Shown here: piece after piece, positions 11,885 to 23,537 of the stretch
How the letters are laid out: each line of letters starts with the position of its first letter
How positions within the stretch are numbered: the stretch's first letter is position 1
Assembly (NCBI GenBank): GCA_964016885.1
Contig: OZ024748.1
Span: 30,961,312-31,025,311 of the forward strand
DNA: 64,000 nt
Origin: Eledone cirrhosa
Lineage: Eukaryota > Mollusca > Cephalopoda > Octopoda > Eledonidae
Direction of reading: 5' to 3'
Program-made: the position numbers and the translations under genes
The notes under the pieces: model-generated
The model's database searches: none
What the model was told of the DNA's origin: nothing
Seen by the model: the letters and a program-made list of their open reading frames with translations, nothing else

Positions 11885-12150
11885 TGGCTTGAGGTTTAAG
11901 TCTAAGTCTAAGGCTTAATGTTGGGGTTTAGTTCTAAGTCTAATGCTTGTGGTTGGCGTTTATGTCGATGTCTAAAACTTGGGCTTGGGGTTTAAGTCTA
12001 TGTCTAAGGCTTGGGGCTGTGGTTTAAATTTACGGGTTGGCTAAGGCTTGGGGTTGTGGTTTAATTCTATGAATAAGGCTTGGAGTTGGGGTTTAATTCT
12101 AAGTCTAAGGCTTTGGTTTGGGGTTAGTGTCTACGTCTAAGGCTTAAGGT
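11885..12150 (+). repeat. Diverged fourth copy of the ~261-bp repeat
   Basis: Starts at the same TGGCTTGAGGTTTAAG motif and preserves the same series: GGCTTAATG, TTTAGTTCTAAGTC, TTTATGTCGATGTC, TTTACGGGTTGGCTAAGG, CTATGAATAAGG, GGTTAGTGTCTACG. It is the best left-block match, in inverted orientation, to 28,295-28,720 in the right block. Confidence 0.78.
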
Positions 12151-12266
12151 TGGGGTTTAAGTCTAAGTCTAAGTATTGGATTTGGGGTTTAATTTTACGT
12201 CTAAGGCTAGGGGTTGGGGTGTAAGGGTAACTCTAATGCTTGCGGTTGGGGTTTAAATCTAAGTCT

Positions 12267-12498
12267 AAGCCTTGGGGTTGGGTTTTAAGTCTAAGTTTAA
12301 GGGTTGGGTTAGAGTTTAAGTTTAAGGCCTGGAGTTGGGCTTTACGTCTAAGTCTAAGGCTTGTGGTTGGGGTTTAAGTCTAAGTCTAAGGCTTGGGGTT
12401 AGGGTTTAAGTTTAAGTCTAAAACTTCGGTTTGGTGTTTAAGTCTAATTCTAAGGCTTTGGGTAGAGGTTTAAGACTACGACTAAGGCATGTGGTTGG
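12267..12498 (+). repeat. Diverged copy of a 3.4-kb-unit segment
   Basis: Collinear with ~2,441-2,672 of the 3.4-kb unit. It shares the ordered series AAGGGTTGGG(G)TTAGAGTTTAAG, AAGGCCTGGAGTTGGGC, AAAACTTCGGTTTGGTG and GGGTAGAGGTTTAAGACTA, with scattered substitutions. Related stretches lie inside both 1,239-bp copies (about 7,700-7,940 and 8,940-9,180). It shows that old HOR fragments survive beyond the homogeneous array. Confidence 0.75.
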
Positions 12499-12499
12499 T

Positions 12500-15400
12500 G
12501 TTTAAGTCTAAGTCTAAGGCTTGTGGTTGGGTTTTATGTCGAAGTCTAAACTTGGGGTTGTGGTTTAAGTCTAAGTCTAAGGCTGGGGGTTGGGGTTTAA
12601 TTCTAAGTCTAAGCCTTTGGGTTGGCATTTATGTCTACGTCTAAGACTTGGGGTTGGGGTTTAAGTCTAAATCTAAGGCTTGGGTTGGGGTTTAAGTGTA
12701 AGTCAAAGGCTAGGAATTGGGGTTCAAGTCTAAGTCTAAGGCTTGTTGTTAGGGTTTAAGTCTATGTCTAAGTTTAGGGGTTGGCGTTTAAGTTTACGTC
12801 TAAGGCTAGGGGTTGTGGTTTAAATCTAAGTCTAAGGCTTGTGATTATGGTTTAATGCTAAGACTTGTAGTTGGGTATTACGCCTAAATCTAAAGCTTAG
12901 GTTTGGGGTTTAAATCTAAATCTATGGCTTCAGGTTAGGGTTTGGGGAACGGGTTTAAGTCTAATTCTAGGGCTTGGGTTTGGGGTTTAATTCTAAGTCT
13001 AAGACTTTGTGTTGGCGTTTATGTCTAAGGCTTGTAGTTATGGTTTAATTCTAAGGCTTGGTGTTGGGGTTTAAGTCTAAGTCTAATGCTAGTGGTTGGG
13101 GTTTAATTCTAATTCTAAGGCTTGGGGATGGGGTTAAAGTCTATGTCTAAGGCTTGGGGTTGGAGTTTAAGTCTAAATCTAAGACTTGGGGTTGGGCTTT
13201 AAGTTTACGAGTTGGGCTAAGGCTTGGGGTTGGAGTTAGGTTTTACGACTAAGACATGTTGTTAGGGTTTAATTGTAAAGCTTGGAGTTGGGGTTTAAGT
13301 CTATGCATAAGGCTTTGGGTTGGGGTTTAATTCTAAGTCTAAGGCTTTGCTTTGGGGTTAGTGCCTACGTCTAAAGCTTGGGGTTGGGGTTTAAGTCTAA
13401 GCCTAAGTCTTGGAGTTGGTGTTTAAGTTTAAGTTTAAGGGTTGGGGTTATGTTTTAAGTCTAAGGCCTGGAGTTGGACTTTAAGTCTAAGTCTAAAGCT
13501 TGGGGTTGGGGTGTAATTCTAAGTCTAAGGCTTGGGCTTGGCGTTTAAGTCTAAGTCTAAGCCTTGGAGTTGGGGTTTAAGTCTAAATTTATGGGTTGGT
13601 GTTAGGGTTTAAGTCTAAGGCCTGGAGTTGGGGTTTAAGTCTAAGTCCAAGGCTTTGGGTTAAGATTTAAGTCTATGTCTAAGGCTTGTGGTTGGGCTTA
13701 AGTCTAAGTCTAAGACTTTGGGTTGGGGTTTAAGTCTAGGGCTTGGGGGTTGGGGTTTAAGCCTAAGTCTAAAGCTTGGGGTTGGGGTTTAAGTCTAAGG
13801 CTTGGGGTTAGGTTTTATGTCTAAGACTTGGTTTTGGGGTTTAAGTCTAAGTCTAAGGCTTGGGTTTAATCTAAGTAAAAGGCTTGGGGTTGGGGTTGAA
13901 GTTTAAGTCTAAGGCTAGGTGTTGGTGTTTAAGTCTAAGTCTAAGGCTTGGGGTTGGGGTTTATGTCTAAGCCTTGTGGTTATGGTCTAATTCTAAGGCT
14001 TGGAGTTGGGGTTTAAGCCTGAGTCTAAAGCTTGAGGTTAGGGTTTATGTCTAAGGCTTGTTGTTGGGGTTTAAATCTAAGTCTAATATTTGTGGGTTTA
14101 TGTCGATGTGTAAAGCTTGGGGTTGGAGTTTAAGTCTAAATCTACGTCTTGGGGTTGGGGTTTAAATTTAGGGTTTGGGCTAAGGCTTGGTGTTGGGGTT
14201 CGGTTTTAAGACTAAATCTTTTTGTTAAGGTTTAATTCTAAGCCTTGGTGTTGTGGTTTAAGTCTATGCATAAGGCTTGGGGTTGGGCTTTAAGTCTAAG
14301 TGTTGGGGTTGGGAACTAAGTCTATGTCTAAGGATTTGGTTTTGGGTTTAAATCTAAATGTAAGACTTGGGGGTTTGTGTTTAAGCCTAAGTCTAAGACT
14401 TGGGGTTGGCGTTTAAGTCTAAGGCTTGGGGTTAGGGTATAAGTCTAAGGCTTGGTGTTGGGGTTTAAGTCTATCTCTAAGGCTTGGGGTTGGGAATAAT
14501 ATCTATGTCTAAGGCTTTGGTTTGTGATTTAAGTCTAAGTCTAAGGCCTGGGGTTGAGGTTTAAATCTAAGTCTAAGGCTTGGAGTTGGGGTTTAATTTT
14601 AAGTCTAAGGCTAGGAGTTGGGGCTCAGTCTTAGTCCAATGCTTGGGTTTGGCGTTTAAATCTATGTCTAAGCCTTGGGGTTGGGGTTTAAGTCTAAGTC
14701 TAATGCTTGGGTTTGGGGATTTAAGTCTATGTCTAAGGCTTTGGGTTGAGCTTTAAGTTTAAGTCTAAGGCTTGGGTTTGGGGTTTAAGTCTAAGTTTAC
14801 GTCTTGGGGGTGGGGTTTAAGTCTAAGTTTAAGGCTTGGAGCTGGGGTTTAAGTCTAAGTCTAAGTCTTGAGGTTGGCGTTTAAATCTATGTCTATGGCT
14901 TGGAGTTTAAGTCTACGTCTAATGCTAGTGGTTGGGTTTTAAATCTAAGTCTAAGGCTTAGGGTTGAGTTTCAAGTCTAAGTCTAAAGCTTGAGGTTGGG
15001 GTTTAAGTCTACGTCTAAGGCTTGTGGTTGGGGTTTAAATCTATGTCTATTGCTTGGGGTTTAAGTCTAAGTCTAAAGCTTATGGTTGGGGTTTAAGTCT
15101 AAATCTAAGGCTTTGGGTTAGGGTTTAAGTTTACGGGTTCGGCTAAGGCTTGGGGTTAGGTTTTAAGTCTAAGGCTTGTTGTTAGGGTTTAATTCTACGT
15201 CTAAGGCTTGTGGTTGGGGTTTAAATCTATGTCTATTGCTTGGGGTTTAAGTTTATGTATAAGGCTTGTGGTTGGGGTTTAAGTCTCAGTCTAAGTCTTG
15301 GAGTTGGGGTTTAACGTTACGTCTAAGGCTTGGGGTTGGGGAGTAAGTCTAAGTCTAAGGCTTGAAGCTGGGATTTAAATCTATGTGTATGGCTTCGAGT

Positions 15401-16400
15401 TTAAGTCTAAGTCTAATGCTAGTGGTTGGGGTTTAAGTCTAAGTCTAAGCATTTTGGTTGGGGTTTAATTCTATGTTTAATGGTTGGGGTTAGGGTTTAA
15501 GTCTAAGGCGTGGAGTTGGGCTTTAAGTCTAAGTCTAAGGCTTGGGTTTGGGGTTTAAATCTAAGTCTAAGGCTTTGGGTTGAGGTTAATGTATATGTCT
15601 AAGGCTTGGGGTTGGGTTTAAGTCTATGTCTAAGACTTGGGGTTGGGGTTCAAGTCTAAGTCTAAGTCTTGGGGTTGGGGTTTCAGTCTAAGTCTAAAGC
15701 TTGGAGCTGGGGTTTTAGTCTAAGTCTAAGTCTTGAGGTTGGGGTTTAAATCTATGTCTATGGCTTGGGGTTGCGATTTAAGTCTAAGGCTTGGGGTTAG
15801 GGTTTATGTCTAAGACTTGGTGTTGGGGTTGAAGTCTAAGTCTAAGGCTTGGGTATAATCTAAGTCAAAGGCTTGGGGTTGGGGTTGAAGTTTAAGTCTA
15901 AGTCTAGGTGTTGGTGTTTAAGTCTAAGTCTAAGGCTTCTGGTTTGGGTTTAAGTCTAAGGCTTGGGGTTCGGGTTTAAATCTAAGGCTAAGTCTTGTGG
16001 TTGGGGTTTAAGTCTAACTCTAAGGCTTGGGTTTGTGGTTTAAATCTAAGTGTAAGGGTTGGTTTAGGATTTAAGTCTAAGGCTTGGGGTTAGGGTTTAA
16101 TTCTAAGGCTTGGAGTTGGGGTTTAAGTATATGTCTAAGGCTTGGGGTTGGGGTTTAAGTCTAAGTCTAAGGCTTTAGGTTGGGATTTATGTCTACGTCT
16201 AAGGCTTGGGGTTGGGGTTTAAGTCTAAGTCTAAGACTTGGTGTTGGAGTTTAAGTCTAAGTCTAAGGCTTTGTGTTGAGGTTTAAGTTTAAGTCTAAGG
16301 CCTGGGGTTGGTGTTTAAGTCTAAGTCTAAGTCTTGGTGTTGGAGTTTAAGTCTAAGTCTAAGGCTTGTGGTTGGGGTTCAAATAGATGTCTAAGGCTTG
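12500..16400 (+). repeat. Degenerate monomeric satellite stretch
   Basis: About 3.9 kb of mutated ~32-bp monomers in which I found no long-period duplication, only short shared motif runs. Examples are GGCTAGGGG at 12,804, related to 312/1,329/2,911, and GTTTACGAGTTGGGCTAAGG at about 13,205 with relatives near 14,166 and 15,128. No gene or non-satellite DNA is visible. Likely an older, unhomogenised part of the array. Confidence 0.8.
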
Positions 16401-16435
16401 GGGTTTAAGTCTAAGTCTAAAGCTTATTGTTGGGG

Positions 16436-16590
16436 ATTTAAGTCTATGTCTAAGGCTATGGTTTTGGATTTAAGTCTAAGTCTAAGGATTGGGGTTTGGG
16501 TTTAAGTCTAAGGATTTGGGATACGGTTTAAGTCTAAGGTTTGGTGTTGGCTTTAAGTCTAAGTCTAATGCTAGTGGTTGAGGTTTAAGT
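16436..16590 (+). repeat. Dispersed duplication (pairs with 19,722-19,876), copy a
   Basis: Shares an ordered run with 19,722-19,876, offset about 3,286 bp: GGCTATGGTTTTGG, AAGGATTTGGGATACGG, then TAATGCTAGTGGTTGAGG. The two differ by scattered substitutions and a few small indels. Confidence 0.7.
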
Positions 16591-17089
16591 CTAAGTCTAT
16601 GATTTAGGGTTGGGGTTTAAGTCTATGTCTAAGTCTTGTGGTTGGGGTTTAAATCCATGTCTAAGGGTTGTGGTTGGGGTTTAAGTCTAACTCTAAGACT
16701 TGGTGTTGGGTTTAAGTCTACGGCTTGTTGTTATGGTTTAATTCTAAGCCTTGGAGTTGGGGTTTATGTCTAAGTCTAATGCTAGTAGGTGGGGTTTAAG
16801 TCTAGGACTAAGTATTGGGGTTGGGTTTTAAGTCTAAGTCTAAGGCTTGTGGTTGAGGTTTAAGTCTAAGACTTGGGGTTCGGGTTTAAGTCTAAGTCAA
16901 AGGCTTGTGTTTGTGGTTTAAGTCTAAGTCTAAGGGTTGGTTCAGGATTTAAGTCTAAGGCTTGGGGTTAGGGTTTAATTCTAAGGCTTGGAGTTGGGGT
17001 TTAAGTCTAAGTCTAACGCTTGGGGTTGGGGTTCAAGTATATGTCTAAGGCCTGGGGTTGGGCTTTAAGTCTAAGTCTTGGGTTTGGGG

Positions 17090-17305
17090 TTTAAGGCTAA
17101 GTCTAATGCTTGTGGTCGAGGTTTATGTCTTAGTCTAAGGCTTGGGGTTAGGGTGTGTGTATAAATCTAATGCTTGGCGTTAGGGTTTAAGTCTAAGTCT
17201 ATGGCTTGGGCTTGGGGTATCTGTCTAAGTCTAAGGCTAAGGTTGGGGTTCGGGTTTAAGTTTAAGTGTTGTGGTCAGGATTTAATTCTAAGGCTTGGAG
17301 TTTGG
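17090..17305 (+). repeat. Diverged remnant of the 3.4-kb repeat start
   Basis: Follows ~6,765-7,005 (the start of the 3.4-kb unit) in order: GGCTAAGTCTAATGCTTGTGG, GTGTGTATAAATCTAATGC, GCTTGGCGTTAGGG, GGCTTGGGCTTGGGGTAT, GGTTCGGGTTTAAG and GTTGTGGTCAGGATTTAATT, with many substitutions. It lies ~10 kb from the intact copies, so the 3.4-kb family was once more widespread or was moved by segmental duplication. Confidence 0.72.
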
Positions 17306-18938
17306 CTCTACGTCTAAGTCTTAAGCTTGTGGTTGCGGTTTAAGTCCATGTCTAAGGCTTGGGTTTGGAGTTTAAGTCTAAGTCTAAGGTTTGAGGTTGG
17401 AGTTTAAGTCTAAGTCTTGGAGTTTGGGTCTAATTTTATGTCTAAGTCTAAGGGTTGGTGTTAGGATTTAAGTCTAAGGCTTGGGGTTAGGGTTTAAGTC
17501 TACAGCTTGTGGTTATGGTTTCATTGTAAGGCTTGGAGTTGGGGTTTATGTCTAAGTCTAATGCTAGTGGGTGGGGTTTCTGTCTAACACTAAGAATTGG
17601 AGTTGGGGTTTAAGTCCAAGTCTAAGGCTTGTGTTTCGGGTTTAAGTCTAAGTCTAACGCTTGGGTTTGGTGTTCAAGTATATGTCTAAGGCGTGGGGTT
17701 GGGGTTTAAGTCTAATTCTAAGTCTTGCGGTTGGGGTTTAAGTCTAAGTCTAAGGCTTCGTGTTGAACTTTAAGTTTAAGTCTAAGGCTTGGGGTTCGGG
17801 TTTAAGTCTAAGTTTTATGCTTGTGGTTGGGGTTTAAGTCTAACTCTAAGGTTGGGCTTGGGATTTAAGTCTAAGTCTAAGGCTTGTGGTTGGGGTTTAA
17901 ATCTATGTCTAAGACTTGGGGTTTAAGTCTAAGACTAAGGCTTAATGTTGGGGATTAAGTCTATGTCTAAAGCTTAATTTAGGGGATTAGGTCTAAGTCT
18001 AAGGCATGGGGTTCGGGTTTAAGTCTAAGTCTAAGGCTTCGGGTTGGGGTTTAAGTGTAAGTCTTGTGGTTGAGTTTTAAGTCTAAATCTATGGCTTTGA
18101 ATTGGCGTTTAAGTCTTGGGGTTGGGGTTTAAGTGTAAGTCTAAGGCTTGGGTTTCGGGTTTCAGTCTAAGTCTAAGTCTTGTGGTTTGGGTTTAAGTCT
18201 AAGTCTAAGGCTTAGGGTTGGGGTTTAAATCTATGTCTAAGCGATGGGGTTGGGGTTTAAGTCTAACTCTAAGACTTGCCGTTGGGTTTAAGTCTACGGC
18301 TTGTGGTTATGGTTTAATTCTAAGGCTTGGAGTTGGGGTTTAAGTCTAAGTCTAATGCTAGTGGGTGGGGTTCAAGCTTGGGTTTGGTTTTAAGTCTAAG
18401 TCTATGGTTGAGGTTTAAGTCTAAGTCTAAGTATAGAGATTAGGCGTAAGGCTTGTGGTTAGGGTTTAATTCTAAGGCTTAGAGTTGTGGTTTAAGTGTA
18501 AGCTTTGGGTTTGGGTTTAAGTTTACGTCTAAGTCTAGGGGTTGGGGCTTAGTCTAAATCTTAGGGTTGGGGTTAAAGTCTAAGTCTGCGGCTTGGGGTT
18601 GGTGTTTAAGTCTAAGTCTAAGGCTTTGGGTTGGGGTTTAAATCTAAATCTAACGCTTCGGGTTGTGGTTAGGTTTTAAGTCTAAGGCTTGGGGTTAGGG
18701 TTTAATTCTAAATCTAAGGCTTGGGATTGGGGTTTAATTTTAAGTCTAAGAGTAGGAGTTGGGGTTCAAGTCTAAGTCTAAGGCTTAGGGTTGGGATTTA
18801 AGTCTAAGATTTGGGGTTGTGGTTTAAGTCTATGTCTAAGGCTTGTGGTTGGGGTTTAAGTCTAAGTCTAAGGCTTAGTGTTGGATTTTAAATCTATGTC
18901 TAAGGGTTGGAGTTGTGGTTTAAGTCTAACTCTAAGGC

Positions 18939-19165
18939 TTGGTGTTGGGTTTAAGTCTACGGCTTGTGGTTATGGTTTAATTCTGAGGCTGGGAGTTGGG
19001 GTTTATGTCTAGGTCTAATGCTAGTGGGTGGGGTCTAAGACTAAGAATTGGGTTGTGGTTTAAGTCTAAGTCTAAGGCTTGTTGTTCGGGTTTAAGTCTA
19101 AGTCTAAGGCCTGTGGTTGCGGTTTAATTCTAAGGCTTGGTGTTCGGGTTTAAGTCTCAGTCTAA
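18939..19165 (+). repeat. Duplication offset 2,721 bp, copy a
   Basis: Shares a long ordered run with 21,660-21,886: TTCTGAGGCTGGGAGTTGGG (18,981 against 21,702), TTTATGTCTAGGTCTAATGC, GGGGTCTAAGACTAAG and AGGCCTGTGGTTGCGG, with only scattered differences. Confidence 0.78.
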
Positions 19166-19721
19166 GTCTTGTCGTTGTGGTTTAAGTCGAAGTCTAAGAC
19201 TTGGGTTTGTGGTTTAAGTCTAAGTCTAAGTTTTGATTTAGGATTTAAGTCTAAGGCCTGGCGTTAGGGTTTAATTCTAAGGCTTAGAGTCGGGGTTTAA
19301 GTCTAAGACTAACGCTTGGGGTTGGGGTTCAAGTCTAAGTCTAAGGCTTGTGGTTGGGTTTTAAGTCTCAATCTAAGTTTTTGGGTTGGCGTTTAAGTCT
19401 AAGTAAAACTTGGGGTTGCGTTTAAGTGTAAGTCTAAGGCTTGGGTTTCGGGTTTAAGTCTAAGTCTAAGTCTTGTGGTTTGTGTTTAAATCTAACTCTA
19501 AGGCTTGGTGTTGGGTTTAAGTCTACGGCTTGTGGTTTGGGGTTTAAGTCTAAGGCTTAGGGTGGGCGTTTAAGTCTAAGGCTTGTGGTTCGGGTTTAAG
19601 TCTAAGTCTAAGGCTTGGGATTGGGGTTTAAATCTAAGTGTAAGGCTTGGGATTGGGGTTTAAGTCTAAATGTAAGGCTTGTGGTTGGGGTTTAAGTCTA
19701 TGTCTAAGGCTTGGTATTGGG

Positions 19722-19876
19722 ATTTAAGTCTATGTCTAAGGCTATGGTTTGGGGTTTAAGTCTAAGTCTAAGTCTTGGGGTTTGGGTTTAAGTCTAAGGA
19801 TTTTGGATACGGTTTAAGTCTAATGCTTGGTGTTGGCCTTAAGTCTAAGTCTAATGCTAGTGGTTGAGGTTTAAGT
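19722..19876 (+). repeat. Dispersed duplication, copy b (of 16,436-16,590)
   Basis: Second member of the pair described at 16,436, with the same ordered landmarks including GGATACGGTTTAAG. Confidence 0.7.
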
Positions 19877-20056
19877 CTAGGATTAAGTATTGGGGTTGGG
19901 TTTTAAGTCTAAGTCTAAGGCTTGTGGTTGAGGTTTAAGTCTAAGTCTTGTCGTTGGGGTTTAAGTCGAAGTCTAAGGCTTGGGTTTGTGGTTTAAGTCT
20001 AAGTCTAAGTGTTGATTTAGGATTTAAGTCTAAGGCCTGGCGTTAGGGTTTAATTC

Positions 20057-20250
20057 TAAGGCTTGGAGTTGGGGTTTAAGTCTAAGTCTAACGCTTGGGG
20101 TTTGGGTTCAAGTATATGTCTAAGGCTTCGGGTTGGGGTTTAAGTCTAAGTGTAAGTTTTGGGATTGGGGTTTAAGTCAAAGTCTAAGGCTTGTGTTGAG
20201 GTTTAAGTTTAAGTCTAACGCTCGGGGTTGTGGTTCAAGTATATGTCTAA
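20057..20250 (+). repeat. Duplication offset ~1,918 bp, copy a
   Basis: Collinear with 21,976-22,170: TAACGCTTGG, TTCAAGTATATGTCTAA, GGCTTCGGGTTGGGG, TAAGTTTTGGGATTGGGG and GTCTAACGCTCGGG in the same order with few differences. Part of the overlapping mosaic. Confidence 0.78.
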
Positions 20251-20575
20251 GGCTTGTGGTTGGGTTTTAAGTCTAAATCTAAGACTTGGGGTTGGGGTTT
20301 AAGTGTAAGACTAAGGCTTGGGTTTCGGGTTTAAGTCTACGGCTTGTGGTTTGAGGTTTATATCTAAGTCTAAGGCTTGGGGTGCGGGTTTAATTCTAAG
20401 GCTTGTGGTTCGGGTTTAAGTCTAAGTCTAAGGCTTGGGATTGGGGATTAAATCTAAGTCTAAGTATTAGGGTTGGGGTTTAAGTCTAAGTCTAAGGCTT
20501 GGGTTGAGGTTTAAGTCTAAGTCTTGGAGTTGGGGTTTAAGTCTAAGTCTAATGCTTGGGGCTGGGGTTTTAGTA

Positions 20576-21249
20576 TAAGTCTAAGTGTTGGGGTTGGGGT
20601 TTAAGTCTAAGTCTTATTCTTGTGGTTGGGGTTCAAGTAGAAGTCTAACGATTGCGCTTGGGCTTCAAGTCCAACTCTAAGGTTGGGCTTGGGGTTTAAG
20701 TCTAAGGCTTGTGGTTGGGGTTTAAATCTACGTCTAAGAGTTGGGGTTTAAGTCTAAGTCTAAAGCTTAATGTTGGGGATTAAGTCTATGTTTAAGGCTT
20801 AAGGTTGGGGATTAAATCTAAGTCTAAGGCTTGGTGTTGGCTTTAAGTCTAAGTCTATATTTTGGGTTTGAGGTTTAAGTCTATCTCTAAGGCTTAGGGT
20901 TGGGGTTTAAATCTATGTCTAAGGGTTGGGGTTGGGGTTTAAGTCTAACTCTAAGGCTTGGTGTTGGGTTTAAGTCTACGGCTTGTACTTATGCTTTAAT
21001 TCTAAGGCTTGTAGTTGGGGTTTATGTCTAAGTCTAATGTTAGTGGGTGGGGTTTATGTCTAAGACTTAGAATTGGGGTTGGGGTTTAAGTCTAAGTCTA
21101 AGGCTTGGGGTTCGGTTTAAGTCTAAGTCTAAGGCTTGGGGTTTGGATTTAAGTCTAGGTCTAAGGCTTGTGGTTGGGGTTTAAGTCTAAGGCTTGCGGT
21201 TCGGGTTTAAATCTAAGTCTAAGTCTTGAGGTTGGGGTTTAAGTCTAAG
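20576..21249 (+). repeat. ~2.29-kb-offset duplication, copy a
   Basis: Matches ~22,866-23,537, offset 2,286-2,292 bp. Shared rare landmarks are GTCTTATTCTTGTGG (20,611 / 22,903), TTCAAGTAGAAGTCTAA, GATTGCGCTTGGGCTTC, CGGCTTGTACTTATGC, TAAGACTTAGAATTGGGG (21,061 / 23,347) and GGGTTTGGATTTAAG. It spans the M1 module and one ACGGCTTGT module. Confidence 0.82.
20646..20786 (+). repeat. M1 module (left orientation)
   Basis: Distinctive ~140-bp multi-monomer module: GCGCTTGGGCTTCAAGTCC, CTCTAAGGTTGGGCTTGG, a TCTACGTCTAAG monomer, and TTAATGTTGGGGATTAAG. Other left copies lie at ~17,840-17,970 (diverged), 22,936-23,084, 23,934-24,070, 25,205-25,350 and 26,445-26,590. The same order appears reverse-complemented right of the junction: 27,443-27,555 (diverged), ~30,066-30,210 in unit S, and inside every 924-bp L insert. 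Confidence 0.8.
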
Positions 21250-21490
21250 TCTAAAGCTTAATGTTGGGGATTAAGTCTATGTTTAAGGCTTAAGGTTGGG
21301 GATTAAGTCTAAGTCTAAGGCTCGGTGTTGGCTTTAAGTCTAAGTCTATATTTTGGGTTTGAGGTTTAAGGCTATCTCTAAGGCTTGCGGTTGGGGATTA
21401 AGTCTAAGTCTAAGGCTTAGGGTTGGGATTTAAATCTATGTCTAAAGGTTGGGGTTGAGGGTTAAGTCTAATTCCAAGGCTTGGTGTTGG
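21190..21490 (+). repeat. Duplication offset ~1,189 bp, copy a
   Basis: Collinear with ~22,380-22,680: GTCTTGAGGTTGGGG, TGTTGGGGATTAA, GGCTTAAGGTTGGGGATTAA, TATATTTTGGGTTTGAGG, then GGGTTGGGATTTAAATCTA. It overlaps other duplications of different offset, showing layered events. Confidence 0.75.
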
Positions 21491-21659
21491 CTTTAAGTCT
21501 ACGGCTTGTGGTTATGGTTTAATTCTGAGGCTTGGAGTTCGGGTTTATGTCTAAGTCTAATGCTAGTAGGTGGGGTTTAAGTCTAAGACTAAGTATTGGG
21601 GTTGGGGTTTAAGTCTACGTCTAAGGCTTGGGATTGGGGTTTAAATCTAAGTGTAAGGC

Positions 21660-21886
21660 TTGGGGTTGGGTTTAAGTCTACGGCTTGTGGTTATGGTTTA
21701 ATTCTGAGGCTGGGAGTTGGGGTTTATGTCTAGGTCTAATGCTAGTGGTTGGGGTCTAAGACTAAGAATTGGGGTTGTGGTTTAAGTCTAAGTCTACGTC
21801 TTGGGGTTCGGGTTTAAGTCTAAGTCTAAGGCCTGTGGTTGCGGTTTAATTCTAAGGCTTGGTTTTCGGGTTTAAGACCAAGTCTA
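21660..21886 (+). repeat. Duplication offset 2,721 bp, copy b
   Basis: Partner of 18,939-19,165, with the same ordered landmarks and only scattered substitutions. Confidence 0.78.
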
Positions 21887-21975
21887 AGGCTTGGGATTGG
21901 GGATTAAATCTAAGTCTAAGTATTGGGGTTGGGGTTTAAGTCTAAGTCTAAGGCTTGGGGTTAGGGTTTAATTCT

Positions 21976-22170
21976 AAGGCTTGGAGTTGGGGTTTAAGTC
22001 TAAGTCTAACGCTTGGTGTTGGGGTTCAAGTATATGTCTAAAGCTTCGGGTTGGGGTTTAAGTCTAAGTGTAAGTTTTGGGATTGGGGTTTAAGTCTAAG
22101 TCTAAGGCTTGTGTTGAGGTTTAAGTTTAAGTCTAACGCTCGGGTTTGTGGTTCAAGTATATGTCTAAGG
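21976..22170 (+). repeat. Duplication offset ~1,918 bp, copy b
   Basis: Partner of 20,057-20,250. It is followed directly by an ACGGCTTGTGG module (22,222) instead of the sequence that follows copy a, giving a visible duplication breakpoint. Confidence 0.75.
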
Positions 22171-22379
22171 GTTGGGGTTGAGGTTTAAGTCTAACTCTAA
22201 GGCTTGGTGTTGGGTTTAAGTCTACGGCTTGTGGTTATGGTTTAATTCTGAGGCTTGGAGTTCGGGTTTATGTCTAAGTCTAATGCTAGTGGGTGGGGTT
22301 TAAGTCTAAGACTAAGTATTGGGGTTGGGGTTTAAGTCTACGTCTAAGGCTTGGGATTGGGGTTAAAGTCTAAGTGTAA

Positions 22380-22680
22380 GGCTTGTGGTTGGGGTTTAAA
22401 TCTAAGTCTAAGTCTTGAGGTTGGGGTTTAAGTCTAAGTCTAAAGTTTACTGTTGGGGATTAAATCTATATTTAAGGCTTAAGGTTGGGGATTAAGTCTA
22501 AGTCTAAGGCTTGGTGTTGGCTTTAAGTCTAAGTCTATATTTTGGGTTTGAGGTTTAAGTCTATCTCTAAGGCTTGGTGTTGGGGATTAAATCTAAGTCT
22601 AAGGCTTAGGGTTGGGATTTAAATCTATGTCTAAGGGTTGGGGTTGAGGTTTAAGTCTAACTCTAAGGCTTGGTGTTGGG
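22380..22680 (+). repeat. Duplication offset ~1,189 bp, copy b
   Basis: Partner of 21,190-21,490, including the unusual TTAAATCTATATTTAAGG variant of its GGGGATTAAG element. Confidence 0.75.
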
Positions 22681-22865
22681 TTTAAGTCTAAGGCTTAGGG
22701 TTCGGGTTTAAGTCTAAGTCTAAGGCTTGGGTTTGTGGTTTAAGGCTAAGTCTAAGGGTTGGTTCAGGATTTAAGTCTAAGGCTTGGAGTTGGGGTTTAA
22801 GTCTAAGTCTAACGCTTGGGGTTGGGATTCAAGTATATGTCTAAGGCTTGGGGTTGGGGTTTAAG

Positions 22866-23537
22866 TCTAAGTCTAAGTGTTGGGGTTGGGGTTTAAGTGT
22901 AAGTCTTATTCTTGTGGTTGGGGTTCAAGTAGAAGTCTAATGATTGCGCTTGGGCTTCAAGTCCAACTCTAAGGTTAGGCTTGGGGTTTAAGTCTAAGTC
23001 TAAGGCTTGTGGTTGGGGTTTAAATCTACGTCTAAGAGTTGGGGTTTAAGTCTAAGTCTAAAGCTTAATGTTGGGGATTAAGTCTATGTTTAAGGCTTAA
23101 GGTTGGGAATTAAGTCTAAGGTTTGGTGTTGGCTTTAAGTCTAAGTCTATATTTTGGGTTTGAGGTTTAAGTCTATCTCTAAGGCTTAGGGCTGCGGTTT
23201 AAATCTATGTCTAAGGCTTGGGGTTTAAGTCTAACTCTAAGGCTTGGTGTTGGGTTTAAGTCTACGGCTTGTACTTATGCTTTAATTCTAAGACTTGGAG
23301 TTGGGGTTTATGTCTAAGTCTAATGCTAGTGGGTGGGGTTTATGTCTAAGACTTAGAATTGGGGTTGGGGTTTAAGTCTAAGTCTAAGGCTTGGGGTTCG
23401 GTTTAAGTCTAAGTCTAAGGCTTGGGGTTTGGATTTAAGTCTAAGTGTAAGGCTTGTGGTTGGGGTTTAAGTCTAAGGCTTGGGGTTCGGGTTTAAGTCT
23501 AAGTCTAAGTCTTGTGGTTGGGGTTTAAGTCTAAGTT
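22866..23537 (+). repeat. ~2.29-kb-offset duplication, copy b
   Basis: Partner of 20,576-21,249. Conservation of the rare GTACTTATGC variant in both copies, where most relatives read GTGGTTATGG, shows that these two segments are closest relatives. Confidence 0.8.
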
